Shown: positions 1 to 9,539 of the stretch, piece after piece
Layout: the number at the start of each line of letters is the position of its first letter
Numbering within the stretch: the first letter of the stretch is position 1
DNA from: Microlunatus sp. Gsoil 973
GTDB lineage: Bacteria > Actinomycetota > Actinomycetes > Propionibacteriales > Propionibacteriaceae
NCBI RefSeq assembly: GCF_009707365.1
Contig: NZ_CP046122.1
Location: 4,340,001 to 4,404,000 of the forward strand
Direction: 5' to 3'
DNA: 64,000 nt
Position numbers and translations under genes: made by a program
Notes under the pieces: model-generated
Databases searched by the model: none
Told to the model about the DNA's origin: nothing
What the model saw: only the letters and a program-made list of their open reading frames with translations

Positions 1-607
1 CGGCGTCTTCGGACCACCCAACACTCTGCCGGCCACGCCGCAGATCGCGATCCGGTTCTGCGGTGACCCGGTTCCTGTGTTCACCGAGACGCTCACCGCG
101 TTGAACCATGATCAGGGCTGGCCGGAACCGCTGACGGATGACATCGGTACGGCCGATCTCGAGGTCGTGGTACGCAGCAGCGGAACTCTTGTCGAGGCCG
201 CAGAACTCGGCGGTCCGCTGTTGCACGAGAACCGGATCCATCTGCTGTGTGATCTTGCTGCGGCCAGTACGATCGCCGTCGGACCGTTGGTGGTGCCCGG
301 GCACACCGCGTGCCTAGGCTGCCTGACCGGCAGGATCGCGAATCGGTGGGGAGATCCGCCGACACCCGATCGTCCCGGCGCGACCGGCCGGACCGGCGCG
401 ACGACGGCTGCCGGCATTGTCGCCCGACAACTGCAGCTCGCCGTGGAGGAATCCCGCTTCCCGTTGATCGATGCCACCGTCGCCGTCGATCTCGACACGC
501 TGCAGGCCAACCACAGTCCGTGTCTGACCCTGCCTCGATGTCCTTACTGCGCAGAACTCCGGAACATGTCGAGCGACGGGCGAGTGGTGCTGCCATGGGT
601 GGATTGA
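1..607 (+). CDS. TOMM cyclodehydratase docking protein (E1-like, 5'-truncated)
   Basis: The reading frame is open from base 2 to the stop at 605-607, so the 5' end lies outside the window. The visible part has two Cys pairs, CLGC and CPYC, the usual structural zinc site of E1-like 'C' proteins that bind the leader peptide of thiazole/oxazole-modified peptides (TOMM precursor leader-binding protein). Such proteins present the precursor to a YcaO partner, and a YcaO gene follows after 2 bp, which strongly supports the call. The complete protein and any precursor peptide would lie upstream. The GTG at 77 is only an internal codon. Confidence 0.75.
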   Translation, partial: GVFGPPNTLPATPQIAIRFCGDPVPVFTETLTALNHDQGWPEPLTDDIGTADLEVVVRSSGTLVEAAELGGPLLHENRIHLLCDLAAASTIAVGPLVVPGHTACLGCLTGRIANRWGDPPTPDRPGATGRTGATTAAGIVARQLQLAVEESRFPLIDATVAVDLDTLQANHSPCLTLPRCPYCAELRNMSSDGRVVLPWVD

Positions 608-609
608 TC

Positions 610-2574
610 ATGCCAGAGAAGGTCGCTGATACTGACGGGTTGCTTGCTCGGGCCGTCGGATGGCGGAGCGGGTGTGCCGCCGCGGCCACGGTGGTCGGCC
701 GAGTGCCTGCCGACCCCATGATCAACCAGTATGCCGCCGTCACCGGGCCGGCGCAGGAGAGCAGTCCGGCCGGCGGTGCTGCCCTCGATCCGGAATCCGC
801 CCGGCGGGCCGCGATCGGAGAACTCCTCGAGCGGTACGCCTCTGCCCGGTGTCCGCTGCCGATCGCCACGGCGGCCGAGGTGGGGGATCGGGAACGGATC
901 CTTGGTCACGGCGCATTCACACTGCACAGCCCGAAACAGCGTGCTCAACACGGATTTCCCTACCGGGACAGCTATTCCAGGGCTGAGTTGACCAAGGTTC
1001 ACTCGCTGCGCGACAACACACCGGTCTGGGTGCCGGCCAACCTGGTCGGGACAGATCCGGAGCTGGGCCATCTGAGCACGTCCAATGGTCTGGCCGCCGG
1101 CCCCACCACCCTGACCGCTCTGTTGCGTGCCACCCAGGAACTGGTGGAACGTGACGCCCTGATGATCACCTGGCTGCACCGGGTCGCCGCCCGGCGCGTG
1201 CCGGCACCGGAGGTTGTCCGGGAGATCACCGATCCGATCAACGCGCGGGTAACCGTCCTCGACCTGACACCGGACTACAGCCGGCATCCCGTCGCCATGG
1301 TCGCAGGCACCGCCTTGTTGCAGGGCCGCCCGCGTCACGCCGCCGGCCTGGCCTGCCGGGCCGGTTTCCCCGAGGCGGTCGAGAAGGCATTGCTGGAATG
1401 GGCCCAGGGCATCGCGTTCGCAGGGGTGAACGCCGCAAGGGCCGCCGACCAGCCTGCCGACCCACCTGTCTCGCCTGAGGATTTCGATGACCATGCCGTC
1501 TTCTACACCCGGCGTCCCGACCTGTGGCAGCAGCTGCCGATCTGGGGCGGGCCGGTGACCTCGCCGCCCCATCGTGAGAGCGGCGATGATCATCGTGCCC
1601 AGCTCGCCGAGCTCGTCCAGGGTCTTGAACAGTACGGCATCGAGCTCTTCTACCGTGACCTCACGACCGCCGACCTGGCGGGCTGCGGGGTACGGGCGGC
1701 CCGCGTGTTGAGCCCCCAGTTGGTGCCGATCCATGCCGACCACCGATGGCCCCACCTGGGGGGAACCTCCTCGGACCTGGCACTGCGGTATCCCTGGGCG
1801 CCCGCCGGTTCCTTTCCGTCCCCCCTACCCGCACCCGCTCGGATGACCGACGCACGGCCGGCCCCCGGATTCGGCGACTTCTGGGCAGCCTCAGAACTGT
1901 CGGCGCTGACCCGACACGGCTTCGCCGAGCGGATGGCCGCATACGTCCCGGGACTGCAGCAACTCGATCCCTGGTCGCGGCCGCGCGGAGGGCAGCCCGC
2001 TCCCTCCCTGACCGGCGGCTTCGCCGACCTGCTGGCCCGCCGCCGATCGGTACGCCGGTTCGCGGACGAGCCGATGACCCACGATGATCTCGGTGTGCTG
2101 CTGTCGGTGCTGTCCGGGCCTCCGACCGGTCGAGGCTATCCGGCCGCCGGGGCGTTGTACGCGGCCCGGGCAGTGTGCCTGTTGTTCTCCGCCGACCGGC
2201 GCACCGGCCAGGTTCTGCAGCACGATCCGACCCGGCACACGCTCACCCTGATCGGCGACTGCCCCGGGTGGCCCGAACTGGCCGATGATCTTGCCGGGCA
2301 GGATGCCGAGTCCGCCCCGGCCGCTGTGATCGGACTTTATGCAGATTCCACTGCAGTGTTGGCGAAGTACGGGGAACGCGGCGGCCGGTTCCTGCTGATC
2401 GAGGCGGGCGCCGCGCTGCAGGCCCTTGCCCTGGCGGCTGCCGAGCTCGGCCTCGCCGGCTACCCGGTCGGTGGCGCATCGGACCGACGGATGCTCGGGT
2501 TGGCCGGACTTGCCGGACTGCCGGCGGAATATGTCGTCAGCTATTTCGTCGGATGGCCCACGCCCAACGCGTGA
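610..2574 (+). CDS. YcaO cyclodehydratase fused to SagB-type FMN dehydrogenase
   Basis: The protein has 654 residues from ATG 610, which follows the previous stop by 2 bp and implies translational coupling; the frame is open further upstream but that overlaps the docking gene. Residues about 30-400 are a YcaO domain (conserved ELLERYAS and QELVERD segments), which uses ATP to cyclise Ser/Thr/Cys to azolines. At residues 403-409 lies PSPLPAP, matching the PxPxP motif that normally forms the extreme C terminus of azoline-forming YcaO enzymes. Here the chain continues: residues about 470-654 are a nitroreductase-fold SagB/ThcOx-like domain (RRRSVRRF), expected to oxidise azolines to azoles with FMN. 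The fusion puts two successive steps in one protein. No precursor peptide is visible in the window. Confidence 0.8.
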   Translation: MPEKVADTDGLLARAVGWRSGCAAAATVVGRVPADPMINQYAAVTGPAQESSPAGGAALDPESARRAAIGELLERYASARCPLPIATAAEVGDRERILGHGAFTLHSPKQRAQHGFPYRDSYSRAELTKVHSLRDNTPVWVPANLVGTDPELGHLSTSNGLAAGPTTLTALLRATQELVERDALMITWLHRVAARRVPAPEVVREITDPINARVTVLDLTPDYSRHPVAMVAGTALLQGRPRHAAGLACRAGFPEAVEKALLEWAQGIAFAGVNAARAADQPADPPVSPEDFDDHAVFYTRRPDLWQQLPIWGGPVTSPPHRESGDDHRAQLAELVQGLEQYGIELFYRDLTTADLAGCGVRAARVLSPQLVPIHADHRWPHLGGTSSDLALRYPWAPAGSFPSPLPAPARMTDARPAPGFGDFWAASELSALTRHGFAERMAAYVPGLQQLDPWSRPRGGQPAPSLTGGFADLLARRRSVRRFADEPMTHDDLGVLLSVLSGPPTGRGYPAAGALYAARAVCLLFSADRRTGQVLQHDPTRHTLTLIGDCPGWPELADDLAGQDAESAPAAVIGLYADSTAVLAKYGERGGRFLLIEAGAALQALALAAAELGLAGYPVGGASDRRMLGLAGLAGLPAEYVVSYFVGWPTPNA

Positions 2575-2622
2575 GCCGGGCCCGCGGCTGTTCGCCGGAC
2601 TTCGCGACTATAGGCTCGGCCC

Positions 2623-3979
2623 ATGACGATCCCCAGCACCGCCGATGAGGTCCGCGCCGCCGTCGAACGGGAGTTGCCGCGCGTCCTCGCCGATCTTGAA
2701 CAGCACGTCGCCATCCAGTCGGTGAGCGCCGATCCGGACCGGGCCGATCAGGTTCGGGCGAGTGCTGAATTCGTCGCCGGGCAGCTTCGTGATCTTGGCG
2801 CGGCCGACGTGTCGATCGACGCCGTCGACGGCGGGCAGCCGGCGGTGATCGCTCACTTTCCCGCACCGGAAGGCAAACCGACGATCTGCCTGTACGCGCA
2901 CCACGACGTACAGCCCGAGGGCGATCCGGCGCTGTGGGACACCGGGAATCCGTTCCGGGTGACCCCGGTCGGTGATCGGTTGTACGCCCGCGGGGTGACC
3001 GATGACAAGGGCGGTCTGGCCATGCACCTGGCGGTGCTCAGGGCCTATCAGGGCAAGCCGCCTGTCGGTATCACCCTCTTCGTCGAGGGCGAGGAAGAGG
3101 TCGGCTCGCCGACCCTGAAGACGCTGCTGCACAAGCATCGCAGCGCGTTGGCCTCCGATGTCTTCGTGATCGGCGACTCCGGCAACTTCGCGGTCGGTGT
3201 CCCCACCTTCACCACAACGCTCCGCGGCATGGCCGAAGCGTACGTCGAGGTACGTACCATCGATCATGCGCTGCACTCCGGCGGCTTCGGCGGCGTCATC
3301 CCCGACGCCCTGATGGTGCTGGTCCGGCTGCTGGCCACCCTGCATGATGATCAAGGAAACGTCGCCGTCGAAGGGCTGCATTCCGAGTCGGCCCCCCGCT
3401 GTCGACTACCCCGAGGAACGGATCCGCCAGGAGTCGGCGATCCTCGACGGCGTCGACTACATCGGCGAGGGCAGCTTCGCCGAGCGGTTGTGGGCCAAAC
3501 CGTCGATCACCATCGTCGGCCTGGACGCCACACCGGTCGCCAAGGCATCCAACACCTTGTGGCCGTCGGCAGCGGCCAAGATCAGCATGCGCCTGGCCCC
3601 CGGAGAGAATGCCGCCGACGCACAGCAGAAGTTGATCAAGCACCTTGAGTCGCGGGTGCCATGGGGCGCCCAGGTCACGGTGCGAGCCGGTGAGGAGGGC
3701 GACCCGTCGGTGGTGCCCTTCGACGGCCCGTACGCCGAGGCGGCCCGCTCGGCCTTCGGAGAAGCCTGGGAGGCCGAGCCGGTGTTCATGGGGCAGGGCG
3801 GCTCGATACCGATGATCGCTGACTTCCAGCGCGCCTACCCGGAGGCGACCGTGCTGGTCACCGGCGTCGGCGATCCGGACTCACGCCCGCACGGCAGCAA
3901 CGAGTCGCTGCATGTCGGTGATTTCCGCAAGGCGTGCCTGTCCGAAGCCCTGCTGGTGCACAACATCGCCAACCTGTGA
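2623..3979 (+). pseudogene. M20 family dipeptidase, broken by one extra C
   Basis: A zinc-dependent M20 (ArgE/DapE/carnosinase-like) dipeptidase starts at ATG 2623 and shows YAHHDVQPEGD (metal His), GVTDDKGG and EGEEEVGS motifs. Frame 1 runs into unrelated sequence after EGLHSESA. Homology resumes in frame 2 with PAVDYPEERIRQ and runs to the stop at 3979, including the C-terminal SIPMIADF and PHGSNESLHVGDF motifs. The run of six C at 3392-3397 explains the break: with five C the frame is continuous. Without the shift the protein would be about 451 residues, a normal length. It is either a recent pseudogene or a sequencing error. Confidence 0.85.
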
Positions 3980-4068
3980 ACCCGCCCGAAACCGGTGAGT
4001 AATGCTGCCGCCTGAATCGGGTCGGAGCACGCTCGACGCCGGGAAGGCCGGTTCCAGGCGGCGGATGT

Positions 4069-4863
4069 TCACGTCTGCTGCTCCGGACCCTCCAGCAGCG
4101 ACAACGTGACGCTCCGCGCTGCCGCCCACGCCGCCGATGTGACGTCCAGATACTCGAAGTGGCCGGTTCCGACCAGGGTGAACGAGCGGCAGTCGTCTCC
4201 GGCGCGGGTCGCGGCCGCGACGAAGGTCCGGGTCTGCTCGTAGGGAACCCGGTCATCCGTGGTGCCGTGCAGGCAAATTCCCGGGACGCCGATCGGCAGC
4301 CGGTTGATCGGCGAGCCCAGCCGGTAGGCCTCGGGCCGTGCGGCCGGATCCCCGCCGAGGAAGTTCTGCACCGCGCCGCCATCCAGCCGTTCCTTGGCGC
4401 CGGCGATCAGGTCGAGAACGCCGGCCAGCGAGACGTAGGCCGACAGCCTGACCCGAGGACCCGCACCGGGATCATCGTCAGGCAGTCCCGGGCGGGCGGC
4501 CGCCCAGGCGGCCAACTGGCCGCCGGCCGAGTGTCCGACCGCCACCACCCGACCAAGATCGAGTTCCTCGCGATCGGCCAGCGCGTCGATCGCCGCCGCG
4601 ACGTCGAGGAAGGTCGCCGGCCAGCCGCCGCCACCGTCGATCGCGCTCTTGCCGACCCTCCGGTACTCGACGTTGACCGCCGCCACTCCTTTGGCCACCA
4701 GATCGGCGATCAGCGTCTCGCCCTGATCGGCACGGTGCTCGGTCCGCCAGTAGCCGCCGTGGATGAAGATCGCCACCGGGAGCGTGCCGCCGGCGGCGTC
4801 GGGGAGGCTCAGGTCGATCCACTGGCTCGGGTGATCGCCGTAGTCGATCCGGGTCGTCTGCAC
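4069..4863 (-). CDS. Alpha/beta hydrolase, BD-FAE/kynurenine formamidase-like esterase
   Basis: A 264-residue cytoplasmic alpha/beta hydrolase with the oxyanion motif HGGYW near residue 35, the nucleophile elbow GHSAGG near residue 110, an Asp in TTDDRVPY and the catalytic His in GTGHFEYLD. HGGYW with GHSAGG is typical of the arylformamidase/BD-FAE esterase group. The substrate cannot be told from sequence; kynurenine formamidase is one option but no kyn genes lie nearby. It is transcribed away from purF, with a 91-bp intergenic gap. Confidence 0.75.
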   Translation of the reverse strand: MQTTRIDYGDHPSQWIDLSLPDAAGGTLPVAIFIHGGYWRTEHRADQGETLIADLVAKGVAAVNVEYRRVGKSAIDGGGGWPATFLDVAAAIDALADREELDLGRVVAVGHSAGGQLAAWAAARPGLPDDDPGAGPRVRLSAYVSLAGVLDLIAGAKERLDGGAVQNFLGGDPAARPEAYRLGSPINRLPIGVPGICLHGTTDDRVPYEQTRTFVAAATRAGDDCRSFTLVGTGHFEYLDVTSAAWAAARSVTLSLLEGPEQQT

Positions 4864-4954
4864 GAGACAGGCCTACCAGACGAACCGGGTGGTCGGTTCC
4901 GTGGAACCCTTCGATGAAATATGTGATCTCCGACCGGCCGGTTAGACTCCTTGC

Positions 4955-6502
4955 GTGCCACGAGGAGACGGGCGGCTTTCCCACGAACTCGATCCGAACG
5001 ACCGCGGCCCCCAGGACGCCTGTGGCGTTTTCGGTGTCTGGGCCCCCGGGGAGGAAGTGGCCAAGCTCACCTACTTCGGCCTCTACACCCTGCAGCACCG
5101 CGGCCAGGAGTCGGCCGGTATCGCGGTCAGCGACGGACGCCGGATCACCGTCTTCAAGGACATGGGCCTGGTCAGCCAGGTCTTCGACGAAGGGACCCTG
5201 AACTCCCTGCGCGGGCATCTGGCGATCGGCCACACCCGCTATCCGACCACCGGGGCCAGTGTCTGGCAGAACGCCCAGCCGACGTTCCGGCCGACCGCGA
5301 CCGGCGGCATCGCCCTGGGTCACAACGGCAACCTGACCAACCTCGACGAACTCGAGGCGTGGCTGGCCGACCGTGATCTGCCGGGCAATTCGCTGATCCC
5401 TGGCGCGCTGAGCAAGGAGGTCACCAACGACACCTCCGCGGTCACCGCGTTGATCGCCACCTTCACCGAACTGACCACCGAAGAGGCGGCGATGAAGGTG
5501 CTGCCCCGGCTGCGCGGCGCGTTCAGCCTGGTGTTCATGGACGAGGAGACCCTGTACGCCGCCCGCGACCCGCAGGGCATCCGCCCGCTGGTGCTCGGCA
5601 GGCTGGAGACCGGCTGGGTGGTCGCCAGCGAGACCGCCGCCCTGGACACCATCGGCGCCTCCTTCATCCGAGAGGTGGAGCCCGGCGAGATGATCGCCGT
5701 CGACGCCGCCGGGCTGCGCAGTCGGAAATTCGCAACACCCGAACCCAAGGGCTGTCTCTTCGAGTACGTCTACCTGGCCCGTCCCGACACCATGATCAGC
5801 GGCCAGCGGCTGCACTCTGTCCGCGTCGAGGTCGGGCGGACCCTGGCCCGCGAGGCGCCGGTCGACGCCGACCTGGTGATCCCGGTTCCGGAGTCGGGCA
5901 CCCCGGCGGCGATCGGCTACGCCGAGGCGTCCGGCATCCCCTACGGCCAGGGCCTGGTCAAGAACTCCTACGTCGGGCGGACCTTCATCAAGCCGAGCCA
6001 GACCCTGCGCCAACTGGGCATCCGGCTGAAACTCAACCCGCTCCGCGACGTCATCGCCGGTAAGCGGCTGGTGGTCGTCGATGACTCGATCGTCCGCGGC
6101 AACACTCAGCGGGCCCTGGTCCGGATGCTGCGGGAGGCGGGTGCCGCCGAGGTGCACATCCGGATCTCCTCACCACCGGTGAAGTGGCCGTGCTTCTACG
6201 GCATCGACTTCCCGACCCGTGCCGAACTGATCGCCACCGGGCTGAACACCGACGAGATCTGCCGGTCGATCGGCGCCGACTCGCTCGGCTACGTGACCCT
6301 GGACGGTCTGATCGCGGCGACCAACATCGGCAAGGACAACCTGTGCCGGGCCTGCTTCGACGGCGTCTACCCGGTCGAGATCCCGCTGCGTGAGCGGCTC
6401 GGCAGCCAACTGGCCGACCTGGAAACCGAGCGGACCGACGTCGACGGGCTGGCCACCAGCACTCCCGGCCTGGGTGCTGTCGACGCGTTGAGCCGGCCAT
6501 GA
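4955..6502 (+). CDS. purF: Amidophosphoribosyltransferase
   Basis: This 515-residue enzyme catalyses the first committed step of purine synthesis, converting PRPP and glutamine to phosphoribosylamine. The N-terminal Ntn glutaminase begins at Cys23 in DACGVFG, so the first 22 residues form a cleaved propeptide. The C-terminal phosphoribosyltransferase has the PRPP loop VVVDDSIVRGNT, and Cys pairs near the end (KGCLFEYVYLARPD, LCRACFDGVYP) match the iron-sulfur-type PurF subgroup. The only suitable start is GTG 4955. The stop overlaps the purM ATG by 4 bp, so the two are cotranscribed and coupled. Confidence 0.97.
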   Translation: MPRGDGRLSHELDPNDRGPQDACGVFGVWAPGEEVAKLTYFGLYTLQHRGQESAGIAVSDGRRITVFKDMGLVSQVFDEGTLNSLRGHLAIGHTRYPTTGASVWQNAQPTFRPTATGGIALGHNGNLTNLDELEAWLADRDLPGNSLIPGALSKEVTNDTSAVTALIATFTELTTEEAAMKVLPRLRGAFSLVFMDEETLYAARDPQGIRPLVLGRLETGWVVASETAALDTIGASFIREVEPGEMIAVDAAGLRSRKFATPEPKGCLFEYVYLARPDTMISGQRLHSVRVEVGRTLAREAPVDADLVIPVPESGTPAAIGYAEASGIPYGQGLVKNSYVGRTFIKPSQTLRQLGIRLKLNPLRDVIAGKRLVVVDDSIVRGNTQRALVRMLREAGAAEVHIRISSPPVKWPCFYGIDFPTRAELIATGLNTDEICRSIGADSLGYVTLDGLIAATNIGKDNLCRACFDGVYPVEIPLRERLGSQLADLETERTDVDGLATSTPGLGAVDALSRP

Positions 6503-7572
6503 GCGAGCGAACCGAACCCTCGGCGTACGCGCAGGCCGGCGTCGACATCGAGGCCGGCGACAAGGCCGTACAGCTGATGAAGCAGTGGGTGAAGCGCACC
6601 GAACGCTCCGAGGTGATCGGCGGCATCGGCGGCTTCGCCGGGCTCTTCGACGCCAGCAAGATCGCCCGTCTCCACCACCCGGTGCTCGCCACCTCGACCG
6701 ACGGCGTCGGCACCAAGGTCGCCATCGCCCAGGCGATGGACATCCACGACACCATCGGCTTCGACCTGATGGGAATGCTCGTCGACGACCTGGTGGTGAC
6801 CGGTGCCGAACCGCTCTGGGTGACCGACTACATCGCCTGCGGCAAGGTCGTACCGGAAAGGATCGCCGCCATCGTCAAGGGCATCGCCGACGCCTGCGTC
6901 GTGGCCGGCTGCGCCCTGCTGGGCGGGGAGGTCGCCGAACATCCCGGCCTGCTCGGCCCCGACGAGTACGACGTCGCCGGCGCCACCACCGGTGTCGTGG
7001 AGCACGACGCGATGCTTGGCCCGGACCGGGTCCGGACCGGCGACGTCGCGGTCGCCATGGCCTCCTCCGGGCTGCATTCCAACGGCTACTCGCTGGTCCG
7101 CCAGGTGCTGTTGACGGATGCCGGTTGGGCGCTGGACCGCGAGGTGCCCGAGCTGGGTCGGACGCTCGGTGCGGAACTGCTGGAGCCGACCAAGGTCTAC
7201 GCCCTGGACTGCCTGGCGCTGATCGAGGCCTACGAGGTCCATGCGATGAGTCACATCACCGGCGGCGGACTGGCCAACAATCTCACCCGGGTCGTGCCGG
7301 ACGGCGTGACCGTACGGGTCGACCGGGCCAGCTGGCAGCCGGCGGCGATCTTCCGGCTGGTGCAGGAGGTCGGCGGGATCTCCCGACCCGACATCGAGGC
7401 AACCCTGAACCAGGGGGTCGGAATGGTGGCGCTGCTCCCGGCCGACCAGGCCGACGGTGCAATCGAGCTGCTCGGCAGGCGCGGCATCCGGTCCTGGGTG
7501 TGCGGTGAGGTGGCCGGCGCCGGTGATCCGCGGGCGCCGGGCGCGGTGGAGCTGGTCGGCAGCCACTCCTGA
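6499..7572 (+). CDS. purM: Phosphoribosylformylglycinamidine cyclo-ligase (AIR synthetase)
   Basis: A 357-residue AIR synthetase, making aminoimidazole ribotide from FGAM and ATP, the fifth step of purine synthesis. Typical features are YAQAGVDIEAGDKAV near the N terminus, the ATP-binding STDGVGTK, and HITGGGLANNL in the C-terminal domain. The ATG overlaps the purF stop (ATGA), a normal actinobacterial arrangement. Full length and intact. Confidence 0.97.
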   Translation: MSERTEPSAYAQAGVDIEAGDKAVQLMKQWVKRTERSEVIGGIGGFAGLFDASKIARLHHPVLATSTDGVGTKVAIAQAMDIHDTIGFDLMGMLVDDLVVTGAEPLWVTDYIACGKVVPERIAAIVKGIADACVVAGCALLGGEVAEHPGLLGPDEYDVAGATTGVVEHDAMLGPDRVRTGDVAVAMASSGLHSNGYSLVRQVLLTDAGWALDREVPELGRTLGAELLEPTKVYALDCLALIEAYEVHAMSHITGGGLANNLTRVVPDGVTVRVDRASWQPAAIFRLVQEVGGISRPDIEATLNQGVGMVALLPADQADGAIELLGRRGIRSWVCGEVAGAGDPRAPGAVELVGSHS

Positions 7573-7710
7573 GCGCAGACGACGACTCCCGCGCCGATGG
7601 GCGGGGTGCGGTTTGCGGAGCGGACGGCATTGGGTAGCCTTGACCCCACGACATTGACCAACACATAGCCGCGGTTCACCGCAGGCGGATCACGCGAGGG
7701 GGTCGACCCT

Positions 7711-7938
7711 ATGGGGCGCGGCCGTGCAAAGGCAAAGCAGACGAAGGTTGCCCGGGAGCTGAAGTACCGGTCGGTAGACACCGACTTCTCTTCCTTGGAG
7801 CGCGAACTGCGCGGGCAGCCGGCGCACGAGGAGCCGGAAGAGTCGATTCCCGAGGCGTACGCCGACCTCGCCGAGGAGTACGAGCACGGCTCGTCGACTC
7901 GCGAGGACGACTACGAGGACGTCCGCAAGTCCGGTTAG
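7711..7938 (+). CDS. DUF3073 family small protein
   Basis: A 75-residue protein starting MGRGRAKAKQTKVAREL and ending in an acidic tail, the pattern of the actinobacterial DUF3073 family, commonly found just after purM. The basic N terminus and acidic C terminus suggest a nucleic-acid or ribosome association, but the function is unknown. The start ATG is preceded by a GAGGGGG-type ribosome site. A perfect hairpin follows at once. Confidence 0.9.
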   Translation: MGRGRAKAKQTKVARELKYRSVDTDFSSLERELRGQPAHEEPEESIPEAYADLAEEYEHGSSTREDDYEDVRKSG

Positions 7939-7940
7939 CA

Positions 7941-7969
7941 GTCGTCCCCGCGGCTACCGCGGGGACGAC
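7941..7969 (+). terminator. Perfect 13-bp hairpin after DUF3073
   Basis: GTCGTCCCCGCGG at 7941-7953 and its exact reverse complement at 7957-7969 enclose a 3-nt loop. It starts 2 bp past the DUF3073 stop. There is no T tract, so it is a likely but not canonical terminator. Confidence 0.6.
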
Positions 7970-8011
7970 GGATCATGGCGGACGAACTCCGTACGGTCTA
8001 CGGTCGATGAC

Positions 8012-8386
8012 ATGACCCCTGACGAGCCATTCGGTGGTGCACCGATCGGCGCGCAGTCGCCGCTGTCGGAATCGGATGCCCGACTGTGGTCGGTGCTTGC
8101 CCATGTGGGCATGATCGTGACCACGTTCATCGCTCCGCTGATCATCTGGGCGGTGTTCAAGGATCGGCATCCTGTGGTTCGGCAGAACGCGGCGGCTGCG
8201 ACCAACTTCGGTTTCCTGATCGCGTTCGGCTACGTCGTCGGCACGGTCCTGCTCATCATCCTGATCGGTGGGCTGATCATGGCGGCCGCGCAGATCGTCG
8301 CCATCGTCTTCGGAGTCATCGCCGCCCTGCGCGCGTACAACGGCGAGGTCTATCCGTACCCGTTCAACGTCCGTTGGCTCTCCTGA
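8012..8386 (+). CDS. DUF4870 small membrane protein
   Basis: A 124-residue protein with a polar N terminus (residues 1-25) and three hydrophobic stretches, at about residues 28-52, 64-87 and 90-112. The segments WSVLAHVG, DRHPVVRQNAAAATNFG and a C-terminal YNGEVYPYPF are those of the DUF4870 (Tic20-like fold) family. Its role is unknown. It reads in the same direction as the hydrolase that starts 58 bp later. Confidence 0.85.
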   Translation: MTPDEPFGGAPIGAQSPLSESDARLWSVLAHVGMIVTTFIAPLIIWAVFKDRHPVVRQNAAAATNFGFLIAFGYVVGTVLLIILIGGLIMAAAQIVAIVFGVIAALRAYNGEVYPYPFNVRWLS

Positions 8387-8444
8387 CGCCTGAGCGGCGT
8401 TCCTGGTCATCGGTCAGTCGGTCGAATCTGGCAATCTGGAGAGC

Positions 8445-9452
8445 ATGACCGAGGCGGGGAACGGATGGCAGCCGGACATTCTGCCGGGCTACGAGTCCCG
8501 GACGCTGCCCTTGCCGGAGGCCGAACTCGCGCCGGGGGACCAGGAGGGCCTGCTGGCGGCGACGCTGGTCCGGCGCTCCGGACCCCGGCACGACCGGGCC
8601 GTCCTCTATCTGCACGGGTGGAACGACTACTTCTTCCAGGCCCACCTGGGCGACTTCTTCGCCGGACTCGGTTATGACTTCTACGCCGTCGATCTGCGCC
8701 GCTACGGCCGCAGCCTGCAGGAGGGCCAGCTGCAGGGCTACATCACCACGCTCAGTCACTATGCGGAGGAGCTGGATGCGGCGGTGGCGATCATCAACAA
8801 CGAGGCGCCGGGTGCGGAGCGGGCTCAGCTGATCATCTCCGGACACTCGACGGGCGGGCTGATCGCTGCCCTGTGGGTTGCCGACCGCCCCGGAGCGGTC
8901 GACGGCGTCATCCTGAACTCGCCGTGGCTGGAGTTGCAGGGATCGGCCATGCTCCGGGCGATCGGCACGCCGGTGCTCGAGGCTCTCGCCAGCCGCGGCA
9001 TGTCGACCACCGCGATCCCGATGACCGGTACGGACTTCTACGCTCGTGCGCTGCAGTCGGACCGGGAGGGCGAGTGGGCCTACAACCCGACGTGGAAGGG
9101 ATCGCCCGGACCGCCGATCCTGATCGGCTGGATCCGCGCCGTTCGGCAGGGCCACGCCAGGGTGGCAGCCGGACTGGGTATCGACGTCCCGGTGTTGGTC
9201 ATGACCTCGGCACGCACGCTGTACCGGCGGCGCTGGGATCCGGAACTCCTCACCGTCGACACCGTGCTGGACGTCGACCAGATCGCACACCGGGCGCCGC
9301 GGCTGGGCCGACACGTCACGCTGGTCCGATTCGAGGGCGGCCTGCACGACCTGGTGCTGAGCGCCGAACCGGTCCGCGAAGCCGTTTTCGCCGAGATGAC
9401 TGCCTGGCTGGGTTACCTCGGCGCAACCAAGGTGACGCCAACCCTGGCCTGA
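8445..9452 (+). CDS. Alpha/beta hydrolase, S33/monoacylglycerol-lipase type
   Basis: A 335-residue alpha/beta hydrolase with LYLHGWNDYF (oxyanion region), the nucleophile elbow GHSTGG near residue 130, YAVDLRRYGRS as in the serine aminopeptidase S33/Hydrolase_4 family, and a C-terminal GGLHDLVLS carrying the catalytic His. No signal peptide is visible. The substrate is unknown; monoacylglycerol or other carboxyl esters are usual for the family. Confidence 0.8.
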   Translation: MTEAGNGWQPDILPGYESRTLPLPEAELAPGDQEGLLAATLVRRSGPRHDRAVLYLHGWNDYFFQAHLGDFFAGLGYDFYAVDLRRYGRSLQEGQLQGYITTLSHYAEELDAAVAIINNEAPGAERAQLIISGHSTGGLIAALWVADRPGAVDGVILNSPWLELQGSAMLRAIGTPVLEALASRGMSTTAIPMTGTDFYARALQSDREGEWAYNPTWKGSPGPPILIGWIRAVRQGHARVAAGLGIDVPVLVMTSARTLYRRRWDPELLTVDTVLDVDQIAHRAPRLGRHVTLVRFEGGLHDLVLSAEPVREAVFAEMTAWLGYLGATKVTPTLA

Positions 9453-9539
9453 GCGACCGACGGGTCGACTTCCGGGGCCGCGGGTACCAGACTGTCGGTA
9501 CGGAACACCGCCCCCGATCAGGTTGTTGTATTGGATGAC

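Noticed and set aside
4069..4863. Kynurenine formamidase (kynB)
   Set aside because: HGGYW fits, but the motif is shared with other BD-FAE esterases and no tryptophan-degradation gene is near.
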